Shown: positions 1 to 7,316 of the stretch, piece after piece
Numbering within the stretch: the first letter of the stretch is position 1
Layout: every line of letters begins with the position of its first letter
Source: Collinsella aerofaciens
GTDB taxonomy: Bacteria; Actinomycetota; Coriobacteriia; Coriobacteriales; Coriobacteriaceae
Reading direction: 5' to 3'
Assembly (NCBI GenBank): GCA_030826265.1
Contig: JAPJOH010000039.1
Location: forward strand, 1 to 15,996
Length of the DNA: 15,996 nucleotides
The notes under the pieces: generated by a model
What the model was told of the DNA's origin: nothing
Seen by the model: only the letters and a program-made list of their open reading frames with translations
Database searches by the model: none
Position numbers and translations under genes: made by a program

Positions 1-51
1 GGCCCGATTTTGCCTCTTGACAATGTCCTGCTCATATTAAAAGGAACGTCC
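1..51. other. Left edge, no gene seen
   Basis: This short stretch lies downstream of the acetyltransferase stop codon. I see no hairpin terminator and no coding sequence, so the minus-strand operon could continue past the window edge. Confidence 0.4.
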
Positions 52-552
52 CTATCTGCCATCTACGCGCTTGGCCATCCAGACATGGGGCTGGCCCTCG
101 TCTTCGTAATCTACCGGGGCAATTTGCGTGTAGCCCGCCTTTGCATAGAGCGGCAACACGTATTCCTGCGCATGCAGCTTAATAAGCTTAGCGCCGGCAT
201 CGCGTGCACACGAAGCACTGGCCTCGACGATCGCACTCGCCAGTCCGCGACGACGCATAGCCGGCAGCACGGCGACGCGCCCCATAATGTAGGTCTCCCC
301 CGCCGCAACGCCTTCGTCCATGTCGCATGCCGGCAACACCGGGGCCTCTGCGTCAACCACGCGCTCAAGCTCTTCGGGAAATACGCGCGAGCAACCGGCA
401 AGCTCGCCGTCTACATAGAGCGTCACATGAATGCAGCTCTGATCCTCGTCGATAGCGTCGAACTCATTCTCGTAGCCCTGCTCGTCTATAAAAACGACGC
501 GGCGCACCAACGTCGCGTCATCAAAGCATCCCGTCTTAAGTTGGATATCCAT
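52..552 (-). CDS. GNAT-family N-acetyltransferase
   Basis: A 166-residue protein of the GNAT fold, which transfers an acetyl group from acetyl-CoA to an amine; the substrate is unknown. The early VVFIDEQGYENEFD segment resembles ElaA/YjcF-type members. The acetyl-CoA-binding motif is visible as GRVAVLPAMRRRGLAS, with the R-R-x-G-x-A loop, followed by a C-terminal LPLYAKAGY strand-helix typical of the family. An ATG six codons upstream (570) is possible. I chose 552 because AAAGGG sits about 7 nt before it and the protein then begins directly with the first strand (MDIQLK). It lies 39 bp after the phosphatase gene on the same strand and may be co-transcribed, but nothing in its sequence ties it to polysaccharide synthesis. 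Confidence 0.85.
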   Translation of the reverse strand: MDIQLKTGCFDDATLVRRVVFIDEQGYENEFDAIDEDQSCIHVTLYVDGELAGCSRVFPEELERVVDAEAPVLPACDMDEGVAAGETYIMGRVAVLPAMRRRGLASAIVEASASCARDAGAKLIKLHAQEYVLPLYAKAGYTQIAPVDYEDEGQPHVWMAKRVDGR

Positions 553-591
553 GGTTGCCCTTTCATTCAATGCGAACGTTAGGGACAGATA

Positions 592-1242
592 TTAGCGAAA
601 ATGAGCTCCGCGCACGCTAAACTTCGCGCGAGCCTTCGCCAGGCAGTCGTAATGACCCACGTTATGGGCATCGCTCGCGATGAAGCTGTACAGGTTCTGA
701 TCGAACAGGCGCTGTGCCGGCTTTTTCTCGCGACCAAATCGACCGCCGGCAATAAAGTCCGCCGAAGCCTGCAGCTTGCAGCCCATATCGACCAGGCGCT
801 CCGCCACGCTTACATCCTTTTGGACCGCACGATAGCGCTCAGGATGAGCGATGATCACCTGGTAGCCACGGCACTGCAAATCGTAAATCGTGTTCTCGTA
901 CTCTCTAAACGCATACGCATCGGCATGCGTCGAAAGCTCGAGCAGAAACTCGTTGGTCCCATCGAAATGCAAGTGCTCCGCGGCATCGATACCAAGCTCA
1001 ACGAGCTTTCGATGGTTGACCTCGAAGCCCATCTGGAGCGGAAAGCCGTCAGCGTTATCACGCAGCAGCTCAAAGGCATCCCACATCTTGTCGTAATCAA
1101 AATAGGGATCACGGCAGTGAGGAGTGCAAACGATTCTGGTTACACCGGCCCGCTTGGCAGCCTCGAGCATCGCCAAGCTCTCATCGAGATCGGCGGCGCC
1201 GTCGTCTACACCCGGCAAGATATGGCAATGAATGTCACGCAT
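592..1242 (-). CDS. PHP-type tyrosine-protein phosphatase (YwqE/CpsB/CapC-like)
   Basis: A 216-residue cytoplasmic metal-dependent phosphatase of the PHP superfamily. In Gram-positive capsule loci it dephosphorylates the BY-kinase encoded beside it. Visible metal-site motifs are H5-C-H7 near the N-terminus followed by GVDDGA, TPH at residue 42, GFEV at E74, IIAHPERY with H133, and ASDAHN with D191 and H193. YwqE and CpsB are usually about 240-255 residues. This one stops some 22 residues after SDAHN, so the usual last helix looks shortened although every catalytic motif is present. It starts 17 bp after the kinase stop, with AAGG about 7 nt upstream of ATG, which suggests one operon. Confidence 0.88.
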   Translation of the reverse strand: MRDIHCHILPGVDDGAADLDESLAMLEAAKRAGVTRIVCTPHCRDPYFDYDKMWDAFELLRDNADGFPLQMGFEVNHRKLVELGIDAAEHLHFDGTNEFLLELSTHADAYAFREYENTIYDLQCRGYQVIIAHPERYRAVQKDVSVAERLVDMGCKLQASADFIAGGRFGREKKPAQRLFDQNLYSFIASDAHNVGHYDCLAKARAKFSVRGAHFR

Positions 1243-1259
1243 AGGTCAGCCTTAATCAA

Positions 1260-1997
1260 CTAAACGTTTGCTCGGTTGGTGAAGATGCCCTTTTTGGAAG
1301 TCCCCTGATCGTCGGAGCCCTTCTTCACCTTCTTACCGTCCTTGGTGTAGTAGGAGTAGTAGTACTCGCTGGTCTCGGTCTCGCAGTAGTTCATAACGGT
1401 ACCGATGAGCTTGACCTTCTCGGACTTCTTAAGCTGACCGATGGCGTTGAGCGCCTCCTCGCGCTTGGTGAAATCCTCACGCACGACAAAAAGCGCACCG
1501 TCGGTCAGACTTGCGATCTCGGCAGCATCGATGAAGGTGCCGACCGGGGGAGCATCAAAGATGACGTACTGGAACTTGGCGGACAGTGCCTTTACCAGCT
1601 TGGCAAAGCGGTGAGAGACGATGATGTCGGCAGGATTGGGAATATGCGGCTCGGCATCGAGGAAGTAAAAGTTCTTCTGACCCGTCTCGACAATCGCCTG
1701 GTCAATAGAAACCTGCTCGGAAAGGACTGCATAGAGTCCGCCGCGGGAGCGGACGCCGAGCATATCGGCAAGGGACCTGCGACGCATATCAGCCTCGACC
1801 AGCAGGACGCTCTTGCCGCTGGTGGCGATAGCCTGGGCAAGGTTGATGGAAACCGTAGACTTACCCTCGTTGGGAATCGAGGAGGTAACGGTGATGGTGC
1901 GAATGGGGTCGTCCACGCTCGCAAAGCGGATGTTGGCCAGAAGGGTCTTGGCGGCATTCTGTACAACGAGCTTATCGGTGTTCTTTGCCTTAGCCAT
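1260..1997 (-). CDS. BY-family tyrosine kinase (CapB/CpsD/YwqD-like)
   Basis: A 245-residue bacterial tyrosine kinase that autophosphorylates on a C-terminal tyrosine cluster and controls extracellular polysaccharide polymerisation and export. Visible motifs: Walker A (SSIPNEGKST, residues 39-48), Walker A' (LLVEADMRR, 65-73) and Walker B (VIFDAPP, D148). The C-terminal cluster has tyrosines at 212, 213, 214, 216 and 217, followed by a lysine-rich tail. In the Gram-positive type the kinase is split from its membrane activator, which fits here: the CapA-like adaptor gene ends 2 bp upstream. An AAAGGTGG ribosome site lies inside the end of capA, suggesting translational coupling. No membrane segment is present, so membrane recruitment through CapA is inferred. 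Confidence 0.93.
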   Translation of the reverse strand: MAKAKNTDKLVVQNAAKTLLANIRFASVDDPIRTITVTSSIPNEGKSTVSINLAQAIATSGKSVLLVEADMRRRSLADMLGVRSRGGLYAVLSEQVSIDQAIVETGQKNFYFLDAEPHIPNPADIIVSHRFAKLVKALSAKFQYVIFDAPPVGTFIDAAEIASLTDGALFVVREDFTKREEALNAIGQLKKSEKVKLIGTVMNYCETETSEYYYSYYTKDGKKVKKGSDDQGTSKKGIFTNRANV

Positions 1998-1999
1998 GC

Positions 2000-2656
2000 C
2001 TATTTACCACCTTTCATAGCCGGAATTCGGCCAACAACGGGAATGCCCAGGAGCTCTTCTGCCTCTTCGGCACCGCGGATGCGGGTATTGAGCATGTCTG
2101 CCAAAACGACATAGGCAACTGCGATAAAGATACCGGCGAGGAACGCGACAGCAACGTACAGCGTGCGCTTGGGGCCGCTGGGGACTTCGGGAGTCTTAGC
2201 CTCGTCGATAACGTTGATGCTCTGGGCAGCGCCGACGTTCTGAGCGACCGTACTCACCGAGCTGGCCATGGCCTTTGCGACCTTAGCCGTCTCCTTGGCA
2301 TCGGTGCCGGTAACCGAAAGCGTAATGACACGCGTGGTGGTCTCGGAGGAAACAGACACCTTGTAGTCATCCAGGTCAGCAAGGCCCAGCTCATTGGCAG
2401 CACCGCTCTTAACGCTATCGCTATCCAGCAGCGTGGCGATATCGTTGGAAAGCATCTGGCTCGCCGAGAGATCGTTGTAGCTCATCTGACCGCTATCGTC
2501 GGTCTTGGCGAGAATGTACATGCTCGTCGTCGCGGTGTAGGTGTTGCCCATCGCAACGAAGGACACGATGCCCATGGCGATCGCACAGACCACCGGAAGG
2601 GTGATGACCAGCTTGAGGTGCTTCTTCAGCAGCTGGAACAGTTCGAGAAGGGTCAT
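2000..2656 (-). CDS. Polysaccharide chain-length determinant / BY-kinase activator (CapA/CpsC/Wzz-like)
   Basis: A 218-residue membrane protein of the Wzz/CapA polysaccharide co-polymerase family. It sets chain length and activates the tyrosine kinase through its cytoplasmic tail. It shows an N-terminal amphipathic start (MTLLELFQLLKKHLK), TM1 at about residues 16-36, an external domain of about 130 residues with the typical Y-x-A-x-x-x-M-Y-I start, a proline-rich TPEVPSGPKR stretch, TM2 at about 166-186 and a short cytosolic tail. The start has an AAAGG site about 8 nt upstream. It is the first gene of a capA-capB-ywqE order on the minus strand. No glycosyltransferase, flippase or polymerase lies in the window, so the polymer is unknown. 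Confidence 0.9.
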   Translation of the reverse strand: MTLLELFQLLKKHLKLVITLPVVCAIAMGIVSFVAMGNTYTATTSMYILAKTDDSGQMSYNDLSASQMLSNDIATLLDSDSVKSGAANELGLADLDDYKVSVSSETTTRVITLSVTGTDAKETAKVAKAMASSVSTVAQNVGAAQSINVIDEAKTPEVPSGPKRTLYVAVAFLAGIFIAVAYVVLADMLNTRIRGAEEAEELLGIPVVGRIPAMKGGK

Positions 2657-2734
2657 GCAGCTTGCCTTTCATTTCCCCAGTTCGGATTGACAAAACTGTC
2701 CGTATGTTATCGCATCTTTTTACCGAGACCAAAC

Positions 2735-2765
2735 TCTATACATAAGAAACAGGCTCTCCTGTAAA
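2735..2765 (-). promoter_or_regulatory. Weak candidate promoter/operator before the capA gene
   Basis: On the minus strand TTTACA (2760-2765) is followed by TATGTATAGA at 2735-2744, giving spacers of 15-19 bp depending on the hexamer chosen, none ideal. A small dyad, ACAGG-CTCT-CCTGT (2749-2762), sits between the two boxes and could be an operator. The 195-bp gap before capA makes a promoter here likely, but the exact boxes are uncertain. Confidence 0.3.
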
Positions 2766-2797
2766 AATGTCGGAAGCAATCGTAAAATTGCACAACA

Positions 2798-2826
2798 ACG
2801 CCGCACCCGAAAGTCAAATGCGGCGT
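2798..2826 (-). terminator. Candidate terminator after the phoR-like gene
   Basis: An 8-bp perfect inverted repeat, ACGCCGCA / TGCGGCGT, with a 13-nt loop lies 26 bp past the kinase stop codon. The following minus-strand sequence is only moderately T-rich (TTGTTGTGCAATTTT), so termination may be weak. Confidence 0.45.
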
Positions 2827-2851
2827 CTACATCAATACCTATGTTGTATCG

Positions 2852-4276
2852 CTATGCGAATGGCTCGTCCTGCTGTATGGGAAACGTCACCGTAATGGTG
2901 GTTCCCACGCCCAACTCGCTCGACAGATCGAGCGTGGCGTGATGATACAGGGCCGCATGCTTGACAATGGCAAGCCCCAGACCGGTTCCGCCGCGCGCCT
3001 TGGACCTACTCTTGTCCACGCGATAGAACCGCTCAAATACCTTGCCCTGTTCTTCAGGCGCGATACCGATTCCCGTGTCGGCGACCGCAAGGAACGGATG
3101 GCCTTCGTCGTTGGTGCCGCACTGCAGCGTAACCGTACCGCCGGGTCGATTGTAGCGGATGGCGTTGCTCGCCAGATTATAGATGAGCTCGTCAATCAAG
3201 CGCGACACGCCCTCGATGACCACAGGCTTGGTCTCATGACTTATCGTCACATTCGCCTGACGGGCGACCTGTTCAAGACGCTGCTCAACCGCGTAGATGG
3301 CACGCGAGAGCTCAATAGGCTCCGTGGACCCAATGGGCACCGCCTCGCCCTCAGTTGCACGCTCGGCCTCGTCCAAGTTAGACAGCGTAAGGATGTCGTT
3401 GACAAGCGCTGCCAAGCGGCCCGCCTCGCGATAGATGCGACCGCCAAAGTTGCGCAGGTCGCCCTCGCCCTCGACCATGCCGTTTGCGATGAGCTCGGCA
3501 TAGCCCGAAATCGCCGTAAGCGGCGTCTTGAGCTCATGGGTGATATTCGCCGTGAACTCGCGGCGCATACGGTCGTTGTCCGCCAGCACCGCCATTTGGC
3601 GCTTGAGCTCCTGGCGCTGCGACTCAATACGCTCAAGCATGGGGACCATCTCGGCATAGGCGTGCTCATAGCTACGGCGTGGGTGGTCCAAATCCACCTC
3701 TTGCAACGGCGCGATGATGGCACGGGACTCGCGGCGCGCCATAAAAAACGAGAGTACCGCACCCGCTGCTGCGATAAGCAGCATCGGCGCCACCATCGAC
3801 AGCAAAATCGCCGCAACGCCAGGCTGGGCCTGCGCCAAGCGGACAACCTGGCCGTTATCAAGGGCGACGGCGCGATACAGCATAATCTCGTCGAGCGTAG
3901 AGCTTGCGCGCTCCGCGGAACCCGAACCACTCTCAAAGGCCTCGATGACCTCGGGGCGATCGCCATGGTTGGGCAGTGTGGAAGGCGACGCCTCGTTGTC
4001 GTAGGCAACCGATCCATCCTTGTTAATCAGCGTGATGCGCAAGTCCTCTCGATCGAGGCTACGCAAGAACGGGATGGGCTCCTGCTGCTCGTCGAGGGCG
4101 GCAGCAATGAGCTCGGTTTCTTGCGCCAGGTTGGCACTCGTGGCATCCGCCAAGGTGTTTTGCACAAAGAACGCACCCAGCACCGTAAACGCCACGATAA
4201 CCGCCATGGCGCAGACAAAGATCGTCACAAAAACGCGGTGCGACAGCGTATGTTTTCCCTGGGGGGCGAAGACCAC
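2852..4276 (-). CDS. phoR: Sensor histidine kinase, PhoR-like
   Basis: A 474-residue membrane histidine kinase, partner of the PhoB-like regulator encoded just upstream. It has TM1 at about residues 15-38, an external domain of about 115 residues, TM2 at about 153-180, a linker helix, the phosphoacceptor H-box FTANITHELKTPL (H247), an N-box (LIYNLASNAIRYN), G1 (VADTGIGI), an F-box (FERFYRVDKSRS) and G2 (GGTGLGLAIVKHA). The start codon is GTG. It lies 3 bp after the regulator's stop and is preceded by GGAGG inside the regulator's end, so the two are translationally coupled. The layout and the adjoining pstB support a phosphate-starvation role. Family membership is certain; the phosphate signal is inferred from context. 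Confidence 0.88.
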   Translation of the reverse strand: MVFAPQGKHTLSHRVFVTIFVCAMAVIVAFTVLGAFFVQNTLADATSANLAQETELIAAALDEQQEPIPFLRSLDREDLRITLINKDGSVAYDNEASPSTLPNHGDRPEVIEAFESGSGSAERASSTLDEIMLYRAVALDNGQVVRLAQAQPGVAAILLSMVAPMLLIAAAGAVLSFFMARRESRAIIAPLQEVDLDHPRRSYEHAYAEMVPMLERIESQRQELKRQMAVLADNDRMRREFTANITHELKTPLTAISGYAELIANGMVEGEGDLRNFGGRIYREAGRLAALVNDILTLSNLDEAERATEGEAVPIGSTEPIELSRAIYAVEQRLEQVARQANVTISHETKPVVIEGVSRLIDELIYNLASNAIRYNRPGGTVTLQCGTNDEGHPFLAVADTGIGIAPEEQGKVFERFYRVDKSRSKARGGTGLGLAIVKHAALYHHATLDLSSELGVGTTITVTFPIQQDEPFA

Positions 4277-4279
4277 GGG

Positions 4280-5008
4280 TTACTCCTCCGATGCGGTGGC
4301 CGCGGTGTCGTCACCTTCGGCACCATCACCGGCAGAAGGCTCGGCCAAGCGGTAGCCCACGCCGCGCACGGTCTCGATGGCGCTGGCATGCTCGCCCAGT
4401 TTTTGGCGAAGCGTCTGCACGTGCACGTCAACGGTGCGCGAACCGCCGTCGAAGTCCCAGCCCCACACGCTCTGCAGCAACGACTCGCGGGTAAAGACCA
4501 CGCCGGGCTTGCGCATGAGGTACTCGAGCAGGTCGAACTCGCGCAGGGTGAGCTTAAGCGACTCGCCGGCAACAGTCACCTCACGATGGCTGGGCGAGAG
4601 CACGATGTCGCCCACGCTGAGCACATCGCTTGCCTGTTTGACCATGCCGCCGCGACGCAGCAGTGCGCGGCAGCGGCTGGCGAGCTCCATGAGCGAAAAC
4701 GGCTTAGTCAGGTAATCGTCGGCACCGCCATCGAGCGCCATCACCTTGTCGAGCTCGGTATCCTTGGCGGTAAGCATCATGATGGGCACCGTCGCCGTCA
4801 GGCGATCGGCACGCAGTCGACGCATAATCGCCAAGCCATCGGTATCGGGCAGCATGATGTCGAGCAGGACGGCATCGGGTACCCGTCGCGCCACGGCAGC
4901 CTTAAACTCACCGTCGCACGAAAAGCCTTCGGCCTCAATCCCCTGCTTGCGCAGCGCATAGACCGTCAAATCCCTGATGTTGTCATCGTCCTCGACGTAA
5001 TAGATCAT
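4280..5008 (-). CDS. phoB: Response regulator, PhoB-like (OmpR family)
   Basis: A 242-residue two-domain regulator. The receiver domain covers about residues 1-118, with acidic pocket E6-D7-D8, phosphoacceptor D50 in LLDIMLP, the conserved T in MLTAKD and K in LTKPF. The C-terminal winged-helix DNA-binding domain begins at about 140 (LSPSHREVTV) and contains LTLREFDLLEYL and SRTVDVHVQTLRQKLG, typical of OmpR/PhoB. An ATG at 5032 would add 8 residues. I chose 5008 because AAAGGGG lies about 6 nt before it and the receiver then starts normally (MIYYVEDD). It lies 64 bp after pstB and 3 bp before the kinase gene. Confidence 0.9.
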   Translation of the reverse strand: MIYYVEDDDNIRDLTVYALRKQGIEAEGFSCDGEFKAAVARRVPDAVLLDIMLPDTDGLAIMRRLRADRLTATVPIMMLTAKDTELDKVMALDGGADDYLTKPFSLMELASRCRALLRRGGMVKQASDVLSVGDIVLSPSHREVTVAGESLKLTLREFDLLEYLMRKPGVVFTRESLLQSVWGWDFDGGSRTVDVHVQTLRQKLGEHASAIETVRGVGYRLAEPSAGDGAEGDDTAATASEE

Positions 5009-5048
5009 GTTGAACCCCTTTGCGGCCGGCATGACCGCATCTTAACCC

Positions 5049-5062
5049 TAAAGGTACCTTTA
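5049..5062. promoter_or_regulatory. 14-bp perfect palindrome between pstB and phoB
   Basis: TAAAGGTACCTTTA reads the same on both strands and lies 41-54 bp before the phoB start. On the minus strand a TAAGAT hexamer (5038-5043) follows it as a possible -10 box, with no good -35. This is the layout expected of an activator-dependent promoter. The function is a guess. Confidence 0.35.
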
Positions 5063-5072
5063 CTAGATGGTA

Positions 5073-5948
5073 TCAGCCAAAACGCCCCGTCAAATAATCC
5101 GCCGTGCGCGGATCGGTCGGATTCTTGAAGAGTTGCGCGGTGGGCGCGTGCTCCACCAGCTCACCCAGCAAAAAGAATGCGACCGAATCGGAGATACGCG
5201 CCGCCTGCTGCATATTGTGCGTAACGACCACGAGCGTGCAGGTCTCTTTGAGCTCGCAGGCCAGCTGCTCCACCACCAGCGTCGATACGGGATCGAGTGC
5301 CGAGGTCGGCTCGTCCATCAGCAGAATGTCGGGCTGCACGGCAAGTGCGCGGGCGATGCACAGGCGCTGCTGCTGGCCGCCCGAAAGACCCAGACCCGAC
5401 TCTTTGAGCTTGTCCTTGGCCTCGTCCCACAGGGCGGCGCGTCGCAGGGAGTCTTCGACCAGCTCGTCGAGCACGACGCGATCGCGCACACCCATACCGC
5501 GCGGCCCATAGGCGACGTTGTCGTAGATGCTCATGGGAAACGGGTTGGGGCGCTGGAACACCATGCCCACGCGCTGGCGAAGGCGGCAGATGTCGTAGTC
5601 GCCCAGGATATCTTGACCATCGAGCGCAATCTTGCCCTCGATTCGGCAGTCCTTGATGCCGTCGTTCATGCGGTTAAAGCAGCGCAGCAACGTGGACTTT
5701 CCGCAGCCCGAAGGCCCGATGAACGAGGTAATCTGCTTGTCGCGGATCTTGATATTCACGTCCTTGAGCGCATGGTGGTCGCCATAGAACAGGTCGAGGC
5801 CCTCAACATCGATTCGCGTCGGCGAGGCGGCAAGATCCTCTGCCGTGGGGCGAGTCGCATCCCCAACCTCGCGCTCGTGCGCGGCCTCGGCCTGCGCTTT
5901 CATGAGTTCTTCAAGCTCCGTGGGCTCCACAGCCGCAGCAGCCGTCAT
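5073..5948 (-). CDS. pstB: Phosphate ABC transporter ATPase PstB
   Basis: A 291-residue ABC ATPase that powers the PstCA phosphate permease and, in characterised systems, takes part in PhoR signalling. It shows Walker A GPSGCGKST (residues 78-86), the PstB-typical LRCFNRMND, the Q-loop region MVFQRPNPFPMSIYDNVAYG, signature LSGGQQQR, Walker B LLMDEPTSALDP and the switch histidine in VVTHNMQQA. About 45 residues before the ABC domain form a glutamate/alanine-rich extension longer than in most PstB proteins. A GTG at 5963 could add 5 residues; ATG 5948 is preferred because GGAGG lies 8 nt before it. pstS, pstC, pstA and phoU are all absent from the window. The gene is followed 64 bp later by phoB and phoR. 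Confidence 0.94.
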   Translation of the reverse strand: MTAAAAVEPTELEELMKAQAEAAHEREVGDATRPTAEDLAASPTRIDVEGLDLFYGDHHALKDVNIKIRDKQITSFIGPSGCGKSTLLRCFNRMNDGIKDCRIEGKIALDGQDILGDYDICRLRQRVGMVFQRPNPFPMSIYDNVAYGPRGMGVRDRVVLDELVEDSLRRAALWDEAKDKLKESGLGLSGGQQQRLCIARALAVQPDILLMDEPTSALDPVSTLVVEQLACELKETCTLVVVTHNMQQAARISDSVAFFLLGELVEHAPTAQLFKNPTDPRTADYLTGRFG

Positions 5949-5963
5949 ACCGCATACCTCCAC

Positions 5964-6030
5964 ATCGATATCAATTCAGCAGTATCGATAGTAGGAATCG
6001 CGGCTCATATGCACGTGAGCGCATTGTCAA
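5964..6030 (-). promoter_or_regulatory. Candidate pstB promoter region with ATCGATA repeats
   Basis: On the minus strand TTGACA (6025-6030) is followed by TATGAG (6004-6009) at a 15-bp spacing, and a second -10-like TACTAT lies at 5988-5993. ATCGATA occurs twice (5964-5970 and 5984-5990), 20 bp apart, about two helical turns, which would suit a regulator such as PhoB. No TTGACA/-10 pair has ideal spacing, so the start point is uncertain. Confidence 0.35.
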
Positions 6031-6051
6031 GTGTTTGTAAGGGCACGCTGG

Positions 6052-7290
6052 CTATGCGGCGGGCAGCTCGATGGTGAATATCGTGTGTTCGGGCGTCGAT
6101 TCACATGCAACGGTACCGCCGTGCGCGCATACGATCTCCTTGGCGATGGCAAGCCCCAGTCCAGCGCCGCCGCGATTGGTCGCACGCGCCGCATCCAGGC
6201 GATAGAACTTCTCAAAGATCACCTTGAGCTTAGCCGCAGGGATGGGATCGCCCTGATTGATAAAGCGCACGCGCACGCCACCGCCGTCCCGGCGTCTGGC
6301 CTCGATCGTGATGGTCGAGCCCTCATAGCTATAGGCAATAGCGTTTTTCATGATGTTGTTGAACACGCGAGCCATTTTGTCGCCATCCACGAGCACCGTC
6401 AGGTCCTCGCGAATATCAACTTGGACTTCCTTATGCTGCTCGTTGAGGATGGGATAGAACTCGTCAGTCACCTGAGCCAGCAGCAACCCCAGATCAATAT
6501 AGCCGCGCGTGAGCACGATATCGTGGAAGTCAAAACGCGTGATATCGAAGAACTCTTCGATGAGCGTATCGAGCCGGTGCGCCTTGTCGAGCGCCACGCC
6601 CGTAAAGTGCGCACGTTGCTCAACCGGCAGCTCGGGAGCCTCTTGCAGCAGCGAAAGATAGCCCACCACACTGGCAAGCGGGGTGCGTAGGTCATGTGCC
6701 AAGTACGTGACCAAATCGTCCTTGCGATGCGACTCGTCACGCAGAGCTTGCTGCACCTTGCGCTCACGGTCACGCACGCGGTTAAGGGCGCCCTCGACCT
6801 CCAAGAAGTCGCCGTCGATGTTATCCCAGGTGTCGGGGTGATCGATCAGGCGATCTTGAATACGAGCGGCCAGCACACAATCGGCATGCTGCTCGCCCTG
6901 CTCGTAGCCCTGGTAGTACAGGGCGCGGCCACACAAGAACAGCACGCACGCGGCAAGCGCCAGCACAAAGCCAAGCATGTTGAATACAAAGCCGGCATCG
7001 AACAGCACCGGCCCTTCGATGCCGCCGAGCGCCATGGCGCCAATCGCCAACGTCATGGCCCACGCGGCGCCGCCAATCACCACGCAGCGGCACACGATCT
7101 CAAATCGATCGATCAGCAAAAAGCCGACAAGCAGCACCGCCAAGATTCCGACGATGTTGTCGATGCCAATCAGCAGCAGGCTCAGCAAAAAGAGCAGCAC
7201 CGTTGCAAGCGCGCGGTTGTCGACGACCGACCTCACGTATTCAAAGAGCCGATCGGGCACCTCGAACGCTTGCCTATCGTCTTTTGTCAT
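6052..7290 (-). CDS. Sensor histidine kinase, VanS-like
   Basis: A 412-residue membrane histidine kinase. Four hydrophobic segments lie at about residues 27-43, 46-60, 69-90 and 98-124, with very short external loops, so it probably senses a membrane or envelope signal rather than binding a soluble ligand in a large external domain. The kinase core begins with RKDDLVTYLAHDLRTPL (phosphoacceptor H199), then GYLSLLQEAPELP and LDTLIEEFFDITRF, a pattern close to VanS. The N-box is NNIMKNAIAYS, and the ATP lid has FEKFYRLDAARATN and GGAGLGLAIAKEIV. The gene follows the VanR-like regulator by 26 bp. It lacks vanHAX-type neighbours, so glycopeptide resistance should not be assumed; control of cell-wall genes is the likelier role. 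Confidence 0.87.
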   Translation of the reverse strand: MTKDDRQAFEVPDRLFEYVRSVVDNRALATVLLFLLSLLLIGIDNIVGILAVLLVGFLLIDRFEIVCRCVVIGGAAWAMTLAIGAMALGGIEGPVLFDAGFVFNMLGFVLALAACVLFLCGRALYYQGYEQGEQHADCVLAARIQDRLIDHPDTWDNIDGDFLEVEGALNRVRDRERKVQQALRDESHRKDDLVTYLAHDLRTPLASVVGYLSLLQEAPELPVEQRAHFTGVALDKAHRLDTLIEEFFDITRFDFHDIVLTRGYIDLGLLLAQVTDEFYPILNEQHKEVQVDIREDLTVLVDGDKMARVFNNIMKNAIAYSYEGSTITIEARRRDGGGVRVRFINQGDPIPAAKLKVIFEKFYRLDAARATNRGGAGLGLAIAKEIVCAHGGTVACESTPEHTIFTIELPAA

Positions 7291-7316
7291 ATCAAGATCC
7301 TCACAAGCGAAAAGCG

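Noticed and set aside
2939..5128. A 729-codon open frame on the plus strand
   Set aside because: It lies antisense to the phoR and phoB genes, whose motifs are unmistakable. GC-rich codons make the opposite strand free of stops, and the translation shows no domain.
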